A stretch of 64,000 bases of DNA from assembly GCF_002797895.1 (NCBI RefSeq), contig NZ_PGES01000001.1, positions 3,720,001 to 3,784,000 of the forward strand, given 5' to 3'. Positions 18,977 to 28,720 of the stretch are shown here, one piece after another. Position 1 is the first letter of the stretch. Each line of letters opens with the position of its first letter. The DNA is from Janthinobacterium sp. 67 (GTDB lineage Bacteria > Pseudomonadota > Gammaproteobacteria > Burkholderiales > Burkholderiaceae_D). A program made the translations under genes and the position numbers. The notes beneath the pieces were generated by a model. That model was not told the origin of the DNA, did no database searches, and saw nothing but the letters and a program-made list of their open reading frames with translations.

Positions 18977-20929
18977 ATGCACGCATTTCCCCTGAGCCGG
19001 CGCCTGCCGCTGGCGCTGGCCATCAGCGCCGCCCTCGCCCTTGCCGCCTGCGGCGGTTCCGATCACCAGGACACGGCGCTCGTCGTTCCCGCCGCGCCCG
19101 CCGACCAGGGCGCGCCCGACACGGCGCCGCCATCGGCCACGGCCATTCCCTTTGTCGACAATATCGCCAGCAACCAGCGCGGCGATGCGCGCTATGCCAC
19201 GGCCGCCACGAATGCGGGCGTGCGCGTGCTGATCGGCATGCTCGACATCTGGAAACCGTTGACGGAAATCGTCGATGCCGGCGTCTCGGCGCCGGCCGTG
19301 GACGGCTTCCCCGCCGTCGTGCCTTCCGCCTGGACGGGCGTGCCCAACGATGGCACGCCGGGCGGCACCATCGTCAATGCCAGCGTGCACAATGCGAACA
19401 TCGATTTCGTCGTCAAGGCCACGACCAGCCGTACCCCGGCGCAGGAACTGGCCGCCTACCTGGACGACCGCCGCGGCAAGGGCTACAGCATCACCGACGG
19501 CATGGGTCCGCTGACGGACGCCTGGCGCAGCGCGGCACGCCAGACCACCAGCATCACCGACATCGCGCCGGATGCGACAAGCAAGCTCTACAACGACAGC
19601 GGCAGCAACACGGGCGTGGCGGGCAGCGCCAACGCCGAGTTCGGCAACGTCGTGGGCCTCGTCAACGCCATGGGCAACAATGGCTCGACGGAACCGGCCA
19701 AGCGCTTCTACAAATATGCGCGGCCGTTCCGCTGGAGCAGCAACGTGGCCGTGATCCCGGCCCTGATGCCGGCCCGAAGCGCCACGCCCGCCACCGATGG
19801 CGGCTTTACCAGCGGCCACTCGGCCGAAGCCGTGCGCGGCGCGCTGGGCATGGCGTATGCCTTGCCCGAGCGCTACCAGGAAATGGTGGCGCGGGGCCTC
19901 GAGCTCGGTGAAAACCGCATCATCGCCGGCATGCATTCGCCGCTCGACGTGATCAGCGGCCGCATGCAGGCGCAAGCCATCGTCGCCGCCAACCTGCTCG
20001 ACCCGGCCACGGCCGCCACCAAGGCCGCCGCCGTGACGCAGGCGCACACGACCCTGATGGCGAAAACCGGCACCACGGCCGACAACTTCTACGACTACGC
20101 CCATTCGGGCAGCAGCGCCAACGACCGCTTTTCGGACTACGCCAGCACCAAGGCCGCCTACATCCGCCGTTTGACCTTCGGTTTCGCGCAGACGGGCGCC
20201 GCCAATGCGCCGGCCATCGTGCCGAAAGGCGCGGAAGTGCTGCTGGAAACGCGTTTGCCGTATCTGTCCGACGCGCAGCGCCGCGTGGTGCTGAAAACAA
20301 CGGCCTTGCCGTCGGGCTACCCGGTGATGGACGATGCTGAAGGCTGGGGCCGCTTGAACCTGTTTGCCGCCGCCGATGGCTATGCCGTCTTCACGGGCAA
20401 TGTCGTCGTCAGCATGGATGCGGCCAAGGGCGGCTTCTACGCCGTCGACCGCTGGCGCAACGACATCGGCGGCACGGGCAAGCTGAACAAGCAAGGCACG
20501 GGCACCCTGAAGCTGGGCGGCAACAATAGCTGGAGCGGCGGCACGCAGCTGGAAGGGGGACGCCTGGAAGGCTTGTCGGCCACGGCCTTCGGCAAGGGCG
20601 ACGTGTATGTCAGCGGCGGCACCCTGGTCAGCAATGCCCAGTCCGGCCTGGCGCTGGCCGGCAAGTACACGCAGCTGACCACCGGCAATCTGGAATTGAA
20701 GCTGGGCGGCGGGCAGCAAGGCCGCCTGAGCGTGGCGGGCCAGATGACGGTGGCGGGCGGCAGCCTGAAAGTGACGTTCCAGAACGGCTACAAGCCGGCC
20801 GCCGGCGACACGCTGAACGTGCTGCAGGCCGCCAGCCTGAAAGGCAAGTTCGACAGCATCACCGTCGATGGTTTCAAGGTGACGCCGACGTACACGGCAA
20901 CGGGCTTGCAGCTGCGCCTGGATGTATAA
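18977..20929 (+). CDS. PAP2/class A acid phosphatase-like lipoprotein with autotransporter-type repeat
   Basis: 650 aa. The lipoprotein signal peptide ends at LAAC-GGS (Cys25). The PAP2 phosphatase motifs are in order: KRFYKYARPFRW (near residue 250), GGFTSGHSAEA (near 277), and GENRIIAGMHSPLDVISGR with the catalytic His. The last 150 residues hold an autotransporter-associated beta-strand repeat (GGTGKLNKQGTGTLKLGG, then GGTQLEGGRLEG), but no C-terminal beta-barrel follows, so it is not a classical autotransporter. Probably anchored to the outer or inner membrane and removing phosphate from organic phosphates outside the cytoplasm. It converges on the S9 peptidase with a 5-bp gap. Confidence 0.85.
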   Translation: MHAFPLSRRLPLALAISAALALAACGGSDHQDTALVVPAAPADQGAPDTAPPSATAIPFVDNIASNQRGDARYATAATNAGVRVLIGMLDIWKPLTEIVDAGVSAPAVDGFPAVVPSAWTGVPNDGTPGGTIVNASVHNANIDFVVKATTSRTPAQELAAYLDDRRGKGYSITDGMGPLTDAWRSAARQTTSITDIAPDATSKLYNDSGSNTGVAGSANAEFGNVVGLVNAMGNNGSTEPAKRFYKYARPFRWSSNVAVIPALMPARSATPATDGGFTSGHSAEAVRGALGMAYALPERYQEMVARGLELGENRIIAGMHSPLDVISGRMQAQAIVAANLLDPATAATKAAAVTQAHTTLMAKTGTTADNFYDYAHSGSSANDRFSDYASTKAAYIRRLTFGFAQTGAANAPAIVPKGAEVLLETRLPYLSDAQRRVVLKTTALPSGYPVMDDAEGWGRLNLFAAADGYAVFTGNVVVSMDAAKGGFYAVDRWRNDIGGTGKLNKQGTGTLKLGGNNSWSGGTQLEGGRLEGLSATAFGKGDVYVSGGTLVSNAQSGLALAGKYTQLTTGNLELKLGGGQQGRLSVAGQMTVAGGSLKVTFQNGYKPAAGDTLNVLQAASLKGKFDSITVDGFKVTPTYTATGLQLRLDV

Positions 20930-20934
20930 GCGAC

Positions 20935-22884
20935 CTACTTGAGGTAACGCTCGAACCAGCCGATGGTGCGCTTCTGCAAGTCGCGCTGGTGCTCGGGCTT
21001 GCGGAAGGAATGGCCTTCGCCGTCGTAGATGAACAGGCTGGACGGCACGCCCATGGCGCGCAAGCCGTGCCAGAATTCCAGCGACTGGGCGGCCGGCGTT
21101 TCCACGTCGCGCTCGCCCACGTAGATCAGGGTCGGCGTCTTGGCCGCCTTGATCGATTCGATGGGCGACGCCTTGCGGTAGACGGCCGGGTCGTCATACG
21201 CGGAGGCGCCGAAAAACGGGATCATCCACTGGTTGATGCCGTTCTGGCCGTAATAGCTGATCCAGTTCGACACGCCCGCCCCTGCCACGGCCGCCTTGAA
21301 ACGGTCGCTGTGGGTGACGCCCCACATGGTCATGAAGCCGCCATACGAATGGCCGATCAGGCCCAGGCGTTCGCCGTCGACGGGCGCCACTGTTTGCACG
21401 GCGTCGATGCCGGCGAGAATGTCGCGCCAGTCGCCGCCGCCAAAGTCCGCCATGTTGGCGCGCGTAAAAGCCTGGCCCTGGCCAAAGCTGCCGCGCGGAT
21501 TGGGCAGGAAGACGAAATAGCCTTTTTGCGTCAATTCGTGGATCAGGGTGCCCGCGCCCACGTAACGGGGCGAGGCGGCCGCGCCGGGCCCGCCATGCAC
21601 GTTGACGACCATCGGATAGCGCTTGCCGGCGTCCGTCTTCAGCGGCCCCAGCAGCCAGCCCTGCACCTTGTATTGCTCGTTGTTCCAGCCCACGTTCCGC
21701 ACCGCCAACTGCGGCGCGAAGCCGTCATTGTCGTGCGTAATCTTTTTCAGCTGGGCCACCGGTCCCGCCACCAGGTAACTGGCGTGCGTAAAGTCTTCCT
21801 GTGCGGCCGCCGCATGCGAGCCATCGGCGCTGAACGACAAGCGGCCATCGCTGCCGCTGCTGCTGAGCTCACCGAGCAGCACAGGTTGGCTGGGGCCGGT
21901 CTGCGCGTCGACGGGCACCAGCGCCAGCTGCGAGTCGATCAGGGCCGTCGCCAGCAAGCGGGCGCCACGCCAGACGACGCCATTGAAGGTGCCGCAATAA
22001 TCAGGCGTCACATTGCGCGGCGTGCCGCCGGCCAGGGGCACCGTGTAGAGGTCGCCGCCGATGGAGCCGAAATCGCTCATCAGCCCGCCAATGAAGGCCA
22101 CCGTCTTGCCATCGGGCGAGACCGAAGGCAGGTTCAGCTGCATGGCCGGTGACGCGATCACGCGCAGGGCACCCGTGGCCGCATCGATATGGCTGAGCTT
22201 GGCGACCCACCAGTTGCTGTCGCCATTGCCCTGCGCGCTGGTGGCAACGAAGCCGCGGCCATCGGGCGTCCAGTTGTGTTCATACACATAGGTGTCGGCG
22301 GGCGACAGCAAGCGCAGCTCGCCGCCGCTGGCCGGCACGACGCCGATGCGCTGGGCATCGTCTTCGTTGCCCACTTCACCCACCTGGCGCGCGCCCGCCT
22401 CGACGGCGCCGGCCAGCTTGCGCGCGCCGACCGTCGCGAGCATGGCGACCTGCTTGCCATCCGGCGACCAGCGCGCCGTGCTGGCCACGCCCTTGATGCT
22501 GGTCAACATCCGCGCTTGGGCCTGCGCCAGGGTGGCCAGGTACAGCTGCGCCGTGCCCGCCTTCGCGTCGTAGCCGACAAAGGCCAGTTGCCGGCCATCG
22601 GGCGACCAGCTGGGCTTGTCGTAGGAACACACGGCACATGGATCGAATTGCTGCACGATGACGCCGTTGGCGGCGTCGCGCACGACGATGGCCGCATGCG
22701 GGCGCTGCGCTTGCTCGCCCGCCTTGCTCGACTCGATGGCGGCGATGCGCCGGCCATCGGCCGACAGGGCCACGGCGCGGTAATCGCGCAATGCCGGCCC
22801 GGTTGCAGCTGCGGCGTATGCCGTGGTGCCCAGAAGGCTGCTTGCCAGCACGCCGCAGGCGGCCAGATCAGTTATTTTCATCAT
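20935..22884 (-). CDS. S9-family prolyl oligopeptidase-like serine peptidase
   Basis: 649 aa. Signal peptide (to about AYAAAA), then a WD40-like beta-propeller with repeated WSPDGRQLAF-type blades (residues 30-380), then an alpha/beta-hydrolase domain with triad Ser523 (GLIGHSYGGFM), Asp603 (YVGERDVETP) and His625 (GEGHSFRKPEH). This is the S9B/S9C (DPP4 or acylaminoacyl-peptidase-like) layout; it cleaves short peptides, probably in the periplasm. The start is MM, and either ATG is possible. Fits the peptide-use theme with the S46 gene. Confidence 0.92.
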   Translation of the reverse strand: MMKITDLAACGVLASSLLGTTAYAAAATGPALRDYRAVALSADGRRIAAIESSKAGEQAQRPHAAIVVRDAANGVIVQQFDPCAVCSYDKPSWSPDGRQLAFVGYDAKAGTAQLYLATLAQAQARMLTSIKGVASTARWSPDGKQVAMLATVGARKLAGAVEAGARQVGEVGNEDDAQRIGVVPASGGELRLLSPADTYVYEHNWTPDGRGFVATSAQGNGDSNWWVAKLSHIDAATGALRVIASPAMQLNLPSVSPDGKTVAFIGGLMSDFGSIGGDLYTVPLAGGTPRNVTPDYCGTFNGVVWRGARLLATALIDSQLALVPVDAQTGPSQPVLLGELSSSGSDGRLSFSADGSHAAAAQEDFTHASYLVAGPVAQLKKITHDNDGFAPQLAVRNVGWNNEQYKVQGWLLGPLKTDAGKRYPMVVNVHGGPGAAASPRYVGAGTLIHELTQKGYFVFLPNPRGSFGQGQAFTRANMADFGGGDWRDILAGIDAVQTVAPVDGERLGLIGHSYGGFMTMWGVTHSDRFKAAVAGAGVSNWISYYGQNGINQWMIPFFGASAYDDPAVYRKASPIESIKAAKTPTLIYVGERDVETPAAQSLEFWHGLRAMGVPSSLFIYDGEGHSFRKPEHQRDLQKRTIGWFERYLK

Positions 22885-22903
22885 GTAAATTCCGGTTAGA
22901 AAT

Positions 22904-22934
22904 AAAAAAAACCGCCGGCAAGCGCGGCGGTTTT
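22904..22934 (-). terminator. Terminator of the amino-acid permease gene (minus strand)
   Basis: On the minus strand AAAACCGCC-9 nt-GGCGGTTTT runs into a T-tract, just after the permease stop at 22952. Confidence 0.85.
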
Positions 22935-22951
22935 GGATGGAACAGACTGCA

Positions 22952-24424
22952 TCAGCGGGCCTTCTTGCCCAGGTGCGAATGCCGCATGCTGTACAGGAAG
23001 TAAATGGCCACCGTCACCGTCATCCAGATACTAAACACGACAAACGTCGTATGCGGCAAATCGCGCATGATGTACAGGCAAGCGAGTACGCTCAGGCCGG
23101 GAATCACGTACGGGCCGAACGGCACGCTGAAGCCTTCGATGCGGTTCGCGCCCTGTTTGTGGCGCAGCACGGGCACGGCGATCGACACCACCATGAAGGC
23201 CGTCAGGGTGCCGATGCTGACCATGTCCCACAGGTAAGTCGCATCGATGGAACCGGCCACCACGGCCACCACGAGGCAGACGATGATGGTATTGCTGACC
23301 GGCACCAGGGTGCGCGGGTGGATCTTCTGGAACGATTTCGGGATCAGGCCGTCGCGGCTGACGGCAAACAGGATGCGCGTCTGGCCATAGATCGTCACGA
23401 GGGTCACGCTGAAGACGGAAATGACGGCGCCGGCCGACAGCACCAGCGCGGGCCAGGTCTTGCCCGTCACGTTTTGCAGGATCACCGCCAGGCCCGCTTC
23501 CTGGCCTTCGAACAGTTTCGCCTGTTGCGCGCCGAGGGCGGCCACGGCCACCAGCAGATAAAACACGGTGACGATCAGCAAGCCATACAGGATGCCGCGC
23601 GGCACATTGCGCTTCGGGTCTTTCACTTCGTCGCCCGCCGTGGCCACCGTATCGAGGCCGATGAAGGAGAAGAAGACGGTGCCGGCCGCGGCCGTCACGC
23701 CCGTCATGCCGGCAAAGCCCTTGCTATTGTCGGTATTGAAGAAGGGCACGAAGTTGTCGGCGTTAAAACCGGAGAAGGCGATGGCAATGAAGAATACGAG
23801 GATGGACAGCTTGATGATGACCATGATGGCATTCATCAGGGCCGATTCCTTGGCGCCGCGCAGCAGCAGGAAACCGCACATGCAGATCAAAAAGATCGGC
23901 GGCAGGTTGATGTGGCCGGCGTGAAACTCCATGCCATGCGGGCCGGAAACGATCATCGGCGTGCGCAGCATCTCGGGAATATGCCAGCCAAACGCATTTT
24001 CCAGGAAATTGTTCAGGTAGGACGACCAGCCGATGGCCACGGCACTGCCCGCCAAGCCGTATTCGAGCAGCAAGCAGGCGGCCATGATGAAGGCAAGAAA
24101 CTCGCCCACGGTGGCGTAGGCAAACGAATACGAGGAGCCGGAGGCGGGGATGCGGAACGACAGCTCCGCATAGCACAAGGCCGTCAGGCCGGCCGTGATG
24201 GCGGCGATCAGGAAGGACAGGACGACCGATGGGCCCGCCTTGGGCACGGCTTCGACCATGGTAAAGAAAATGCCCGTGCCGATGGTGGCGCCGACGCCGA
24301 TCATGGTGAGGGAAAACAGGCCGATGGACCGGCTCAAGCCGCTGCTGCTGAGGCCTTCACCATATTCGACCGTGGTATCGATCGGCTTGGTGCGGCAAAT
24401 TTTCTGGACCAGGGTTTGGCTCAC
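22952..24424 (-). CDS. APC-family cationic/neutral amino-acid permease
   Basis: 490 aa with about 12-14 membrane helices. APC motifs: IGLFSLTMIGVGATIGTGIF at the first helix, FSFIGLDTVATAGDEVKDPKRNVPRGI in the middle, and YGQTRILFAVSRDGLIP. The CAT-like subgroup imports lysine, arginine or small neutral amino acids. I chose the GTG start at 24424 because it has AAAGGAA upstream and begins close to the conserved KICRTKPID segment; the in-frame ATG at 24526 has no good ribosome site. Inner membrane. Confidence 0.88.
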   Translation of the reverse strand: MSQTLVQKICRTKPIDTTVEYGEGLSSSGLSRSIGLFSLTMIGVGATIGTGIFFTMVEAVPKAGPSVVLSFLIAAITAGLTALCYAELSFRIPASGSSYSFAYATVGEFLAFIMAACLLLEYGLAGSAVAIGWSSYLNNFLENAFGWHIPEMLRTPMIVSGPHGMEFHAGHINLPPIFLICMCGFLLLRGAKESALMNAIMVIIKLSILVFFIAIAFSGFNADNFVPFFNTDNSKGFAGMTGVTAAAGTVFFSFIGLDTVATAGDEVKDPKRNVPRGILYGLLIVTVFYLLVAVAALGAQQAKLFEGQEAGLAVILQNVTGKTWPALVLSAGAVISVFSVTLVTIYGQTRILFAVSRDGLIPKSFQKIHPRTLVPVSNTIIVCLVVAVVAGSIDATYLWDMVSIGTLTAFMVVSIAVPVLRHKQGANRIEGFSVPFGPYVIPGLSVLACLYIMRDLPHTTFVVFSIWMTVTVAIYFLYSMRHSHLGKKAR

Positions 24425-24652
24425 TAATATTCCTTTATGAGGCACACATATTCGTATGACGGGTAAAAACAAATAGCGCTCCGGCCCTACCTGGTAAAAA
24501 ACCGGAAAGATCGCGTCCATTTTCAAAACTAAGCGATTATAGGGCTTTCACCGGCTCAGCTAAACAGAACTTTGATGCATGGAAACAACGCCAGGCGTGC
24601 GCCGCCAAACGCGCATAGGCGCTAGCCGAGTGCAAGATTGCCGATATGAAAT

Positions 24653-24687
24653 AAAAAGCGCGCCGCTGCAGGGGCAGCGACGCGCTT
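24653..24687 (-). terminator. Terminator of the second amino-acid permease (minus strand)
   Basis: On the minus strand a 14-bp stem with one mismatch (AAGCGCGTCGCTGC and partner) encloses a short loop and is followed by TTTTTAT. The rest of 24425-24652 shows no gene. Confidence 0.8.
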
Positions 24688-24711
24688 CTGGTTCAGCTCA
24701 GTTCAGCTGAA

Positions 24712-26142
24712 TTACTTCTTGCCGTGTGGCGCATCAGCCTGCGGCCAGCCCGCTTCATAGCCTTGCGGCACGTCATCACGGCGCTCTTTCGGCGCCAGGC
24801 CCAGCGCGTAGTACAGCACCGTCAGCAGGATCAGCCAGGCTGGCCCCACCATCAGGGCGATGCGCGTATCGGGGAAATACGCCATCAGGCCGATCACCAG
24901 TGCCAGGAAAGCGAGCGAAATCCAGGAACCGTAGGGTGCGAACGGCATGCGGAAGGCCAGGTTCTTGATTTCCAGCGGCGTCAGGGTCTTGCGGAACTGG
25001 ATCTGCGTGACGAGGATCACGCCCCAGGTCCAGACGGCGCCGAAGGTGGAAATCGAGGTGACCCAGATAAACACTTTTTCCGGCACCAGGTAGTTCAGCA
25101 GCACGCCCAGCAGCAGCGCGAAGACAGACACGAGGATGGCGCGGCGCGGCACGCCGCTGGCCGTCGTTTCCGCAAACGCCTTTGGCGCCTGGCCTTGCAG
25201 CGCCAGGTTGTACAGCATGCGGCCCGTGCTGAAGATGCCGCCATTGCACGACGACAGGGCCGCCGTCAGCACGACGAAGTTGATGATACCGGCCGCCGTC
25301 TTGATGCCCAGGCGTTCGAACGTCATCACGAACGGGCTGCCGGTGGTGCCGATTTCATTCCATGGGTAGATCGACAGGATGACGAACAAGGCGCCGACAT
25401 AGAAAATCAAAATGCGCCAGAACACGGAATTGATAGCGTCGGGAATCGATTTCTTCGGGTTGGCCGCTTCGCCAGCCGTCAGGCCAATCATTTCCACGCC
25501 CAGGTAGGCAAACATCACCATCTGCAGCGACATCAGCACGCCCTGCGCGCCATTCGGGAAGAAGCCGCCATGCGTCCACAGGTTCGAGATACCGATGGCC
25601 ACGCCGCCGTTGCCGAGACCGAAGATGATCATGCCCGTGCCGCCGACGATCATCAGGATGATGGTGACCACCTTGATCAGGGCGAACCAGAACTCGAACT
25701 CGCCGTAGGCTTTCACGGCCAGCAGGTTGATGGCGCCCATGGAACCCAGGGCCGCCAGGGCCCAGATCCAGCGCGGCACGTCGGGGAACCAGATGCCCAT
25801 GTAGATGGCGACGGCGGTAATTTCCGCCACGCACGTGACCAGCCACAGGAACCAGTAGTTCCAGCCCGTCAGATAGCCTTGCAAAGGCCCCAGGTAATCC
25901 TGGGCATAGCGGCTGAAGGAGCCGGCAACGGGGTTGTGCACGGCCATTTCGCCCAGTGCGCGCATGATCATGAAGATGACCGCGCCACCGATGATGTACG
26001 ACAGCATGATGCCGGGACCGGCCATCTTGATCGCATTACCCGAACCCAAAAAGAGGCCCACGCCAATCGCGGCGCCCAGCGCCATCAGGCGGATCTGCCG
26101 CTCGCCCAGGCCGCGGTGCAAGCCTTGTTCACTCGTTTTCAT
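24712..26142 (-). CDS. APC-family amino-acid permease (AAT type, GABA/proline/aromatic-like)
   Basis: 476 aa with 12 hydrophobic helices. The AAT-family signature is plain: LGERQIRLMALGAAIGVGLFLGSGNAIKMAGPGI, then RALGEMAVHNPVAGSFSRYA, then FAYLGVEMIGLTAGEAANPKKSIP. It should import an amino acid with protons; the exact substrate is not readable. The ATG at 26142 has GGAG upstream; the longer frame adds only a basic leader. It lies 129 bp downstream of ridA on the same strand. Confidence 0.9.
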   Translation of the reverse strand: MKTSEQGLHRGLGERQIRLMALGAAIGVGLFLGSGNAIKMAGPGIMLSYIIGGAVIFMIMRALGEMAVHNPVAGSFSRYAQDYLGPLQGYLTGWNYWFLWLVTCVAEITAVAIYMGIWFPDVPRWIWALAALGSMGAINLLAVKAYGEFEFWFALIKVVTIILMIVGGTGMIIFGLGNGGVAIGISNLWTHGGFFPNGAQGVLMSLQMVMFAYLGVEMIGLTAGEAANPKKSIPDAINSVFWRILIFYVGALFVILSIYPWNEIGTTGSPFVMTFERLGIKTAAGIINFVVLTAALSSCNGGIFSTGRMLYNLALQGQAPKAFAETTASGVPRRAILVSVFALLLGVLLNYLVPEKVFIWVTSISTFGAVWTWGVILVTQIQFRKTLTPLEIKNLAFRMPFAPYGSWISLAFLALVIGLMAYFPDTRIALMVGPAWLILLTVLYYALGLAPKERRDDVPQGYEAGWPQADAPHGKK

Positions 26143-26271
26143 TACGTGTCTCCGTTTTTTTCTTGAATACACCGATCCCTCCACCCCAATGGCGGTTCCG
26201 CTCTTGCTGGAAAGGAGGAAAAGGCGCGCCGGCGAGAAGCGCCGGCATGCTCATGTGGTCAGGCTACTGCG

Positions 26272-26730
26272 TCAGGCCAGTTCGGCGATCAGCTCGATCT
26301 CGACGCAAGCGCCCAGCGGGATTTGCGCCACGCCGAAGGCGGAGCGCGCGTGCTTGCCGCTGTCGCCGAAGACTTCGACGAACAGTTCCGAGGCGCCATT
26401 GGTGACCAGGTGCTGTTCCGTGAATTCGGAGGTGGAATTGACCAGGCTCATGACCTTGACGATGCGCTTGACCTTGTTCAAGTCGCCGCCGCACGCGTCT
26501 TGCAGAGTGGCGATCAGTTCGATGGCGATGCCGCGCGCGGCGATCTTGCCTTCTTCCGTCGTCACATCCTTGCCCAGTTGGCCAACCCAGACCTTGCCAT
26601 CCTTCTTGGCCAGGTGGCCGGACAGGAAGACGGTGTTGCCCGTGCGCGCATGCATCACGTAGGCGGCAGCTGGCGCTGCAACGACTGGCAGTTCAATGTT
26701 GAGGGCTTTGAGTTTTTCGTAAAACGACAT
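26272..26730 (-). CDS. RidA/YjgF/UK114-family protein
   Basis: 152 aa, YjgF-like fold: ARTGNTVFLSGHLAKKDGKVWVGQLGKDV, the segment QDACGGDLNKVKRIVKVMSLVNS, and C-terminal GVAQIPLGACVEIELIAEL. It belongs to the longer YjgF subgroup and lacks the classic RidA Arg-containing motif, so imine deaminase activity is uncertain. GGAG precedes the ATG. Next to an amino-acid permease, a role in removing reactive enamines or imines from amino-acid metabolism is likely. Confidence 0.85.
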   Translation of the reverse strand: MSFYEKLKALNIELPVVAAPAAAYVMHARTGNTVFLSGHLAKKDGKVWVGQLGKDVTTEEGKIAARGIAIELIATLQDACGGDLNKVKRIVKVMSLVNSTSEFTEQHLVTNGASELFVEVFGDSGKHARSAFGVAQIPLGACVEIELIAELA

Positions 26731-26984
26731 GCTATTTCTCCAAGAAAACAATATAAGCGAAACCAGAATTCATGCACGGCAGGGCACGGAGGATGACGCC
26801 CTGGCAGCGCGGTAGTGACCGACAACAGTGCCAGATTAAACGTCATCATATTGGTGAACCAGCAGTTTTAGTTCACAAATAGGCCCGGTTATTCAGTGGA
26901 TTATACCGACAATCAAACAAAATTCAGCATCAGTTCATGAAGCATGCTCTACAGGCATCGACCGTGACTTTTTTCATTAAATTG

Positions 26985-28568
26985 TCACTTGTGCAATGTC
27001 AAGCCCTCGGGGTCAAGGTTTATCGCTTCCAGAAATGCCTGGTCATGCGATACCACAAGTAACGCGCCCTGGTATTGCAACAGCATCTGTTCCAGCGCCT
27101 GCAGGCTGGCCAGGTCCAGATGATTGTCGGGTTCGTCTAACAGCAGCAGTTGCGGCGGCGCCTGCGCATACAGTTCGGCCGCCAGCGCCACCTTCATGCG
27201 CTCGCCGCCGCTGAGCAAACGGCTGGGCAGGGTGGCGCGCGCGCCGGCAATGCCCAGCAGCGCCAGCCGCGTGCGCAAATCCCCTTCCGCCATGGTGCTG
27301 TTGCGTTCCTGCAAGCGCTGCACGGCGCTCCGTTCGCCGTCTTGCAGCCCCGCATGCTGGTCCAGCCACGCTACCCGTGCGTGGCACAGTACCTCGCCGC
27401 CGGCAGGCGCCAGCTGGCCGGCGATCACGCGCAGCAGGGTCGACTTGCCGCTGCCATTATTGCCCGTCACGGCCAGGCGGCGCGGACCGCTGATGACCAG
27501 GTCCACAGTCTGCGCCTGGCCATAGGGCAAGACCAGCTCGCGCAATTCCAGGATCAGCTTGCCGTTCGGCACGGCACTGTCGGGCGCCAGCAGCAGGCGC
27601 TCCATCTCGGGCGCGCAGCGGGCGCTGGCATCCATCACCCTGTGCTGGCGCGCCTGCTGCGCCTCTTGCGCGCGCACGCGCAGCTTGCCCTGGCTATCCT
27701 GGCTTTTCTCCTTGCGTGCGTCGAGCAGCAGCTTGCTTTGGTTGCCTTCACGGCCCTCGCGCTCGCCACGCACCACCCGTTTCTGCTGGCGTTCGGCCTG
27801 CTGCTGCGCTTCGCGCTGTTCGCGTCTGGCGCCCGCCTTTTCCGCCTGCAAGGCGGCCGCAAAGCCAGCCTGTTCCAGCGCGCGCTGCTGCGCATACATC
27901 GTGTAATTGCCGCCATAGCTGCGCAAGCCCTGGCTCGACAGCTCGACGATTGCATCGACGTGCTCGAGCAAGCCGCGGTCATGGCTGACCAGCAGCAAGC
28001 CGCCCGGCCAGCGCGCCATCTGCGCCACGAGGCGGGCGCGCTGCTGCGCATCAAGATGGTTGCTCGGTTCATCGAGCACCAGCCAGTCCGCCTGCGCCAG
28101 CCAGGCCCCTTGCAGGGCGATGCGCTGCCGTTCGCCGCCGCTCAGGCTGGCCGTTGGCGTAGCGGCATCGACATGGCGCAAATCGAGCGCATCGAGCGCC
28201 TGGCGCAAACGGGCGTGGGCATCCCAGCGCTCTCCCACGAGCGCGTAATCGGCTTCGTCAACGCTGCCTTCGGCAATGCGCGCCAGCGCGGCCAGCAAGT
28301 CGTCCATGCCGGCGAGCGCCGCCACGCTGGGATAGCGCTCAGGATCGAGTTCCTGCGCCACGTAATGCACGCTGCCGTCGCAGCGCACGGCGCCGGAAGA
28401 CGGTTGCGCCTGGCCCGCCAGCAGGCGCGCCAGCACGCTCTTGCCCACACCGTTATCGCCGACGAGGCCGATACGTTGCGGGGCAAAGCCAAATTGCAAA
28501 TCGGAAAACAGGGCGCGGCCATCGGGCAGCACGAAGGACAGACGGTCGAGTTGTAGTAATGCGGGCAT
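26985..28568 (-). CDS. ABC-F family ATPase
   Basis: 527 aa, soluble, two ABC domains in tandem: first Walker A GLVGDNGVGKS (about residue 35) with LSGGERQRIAL and DEPSNHLD; second Walker A VTGNNGSGKST (about 345) with LSGGERMKVAL and LLLDEPDNHLDL. The linker (about 225-310) is highly charged and coiled-coil-like, as in ABC-F ribosome-associated factors. No membrane domain, so not a transporter. AAGGAG precedes the ATG at 28568. It belongs to neither of the well-known EttA or Uup types by eye. Confidence 0.9.
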   Translation of the reverse strand: MPALLQLDRLSFVLPDGRALFSDLQFGFAPQRIGLVGDNGVGKSVLARLLAGQAQPSSGAVRCDGSVHYVAQELDPERYPSVAALAGMDDLLAALARIAEGSVDEADYALVGERWDAHARLRQALDALDLRHVDAATPTASLSGGERQRIALQGAWLAQADWLVLDEPSNHLDAQQRARLVAQMARWPGGLLLVSHDRGLLEHVDAIVELSSQGLRSYGGNYTMYAQQRALEQAGFAAALQAEKAGARREQREAQQQAERQQKRVVRGEREGREGNQSKLLLDARKEKSQDSQGKLRVRAQEAQQARQHRVMDASARCAPEMERLLLAPDSAVPNGKLILELRELVLPYGQAQTVDLVISGPRRLAVTGNNGSGKSTLLRVIAGQLAPAGGEVLCHARVAWLDQHAGLQDGERSAVQRLQERNSTMAEGDLRTRLALLGIAGARATLPSRLLSGGERMKVALAAELYAQAPPQLLLLDEPDNHLDLASLQALEQMLLQYQGALLVVSHDQAFLEAINLDPEGLTLHK

Positions 28569-28720
28569 GGATACTCCTTGAGCAAGGCTGGCGAACCCGC
28601 GCGGCGCTATGCGCTGTGGCGGGATGGGCGAGGCCGTGCACAGCACGGCAGTATCAATGGCGCATGTCGAAGCGTCCTGGAGAAATGGGGAAGAAGCGTC
28701 AGTGTAGCAGAGCCGTTCCC

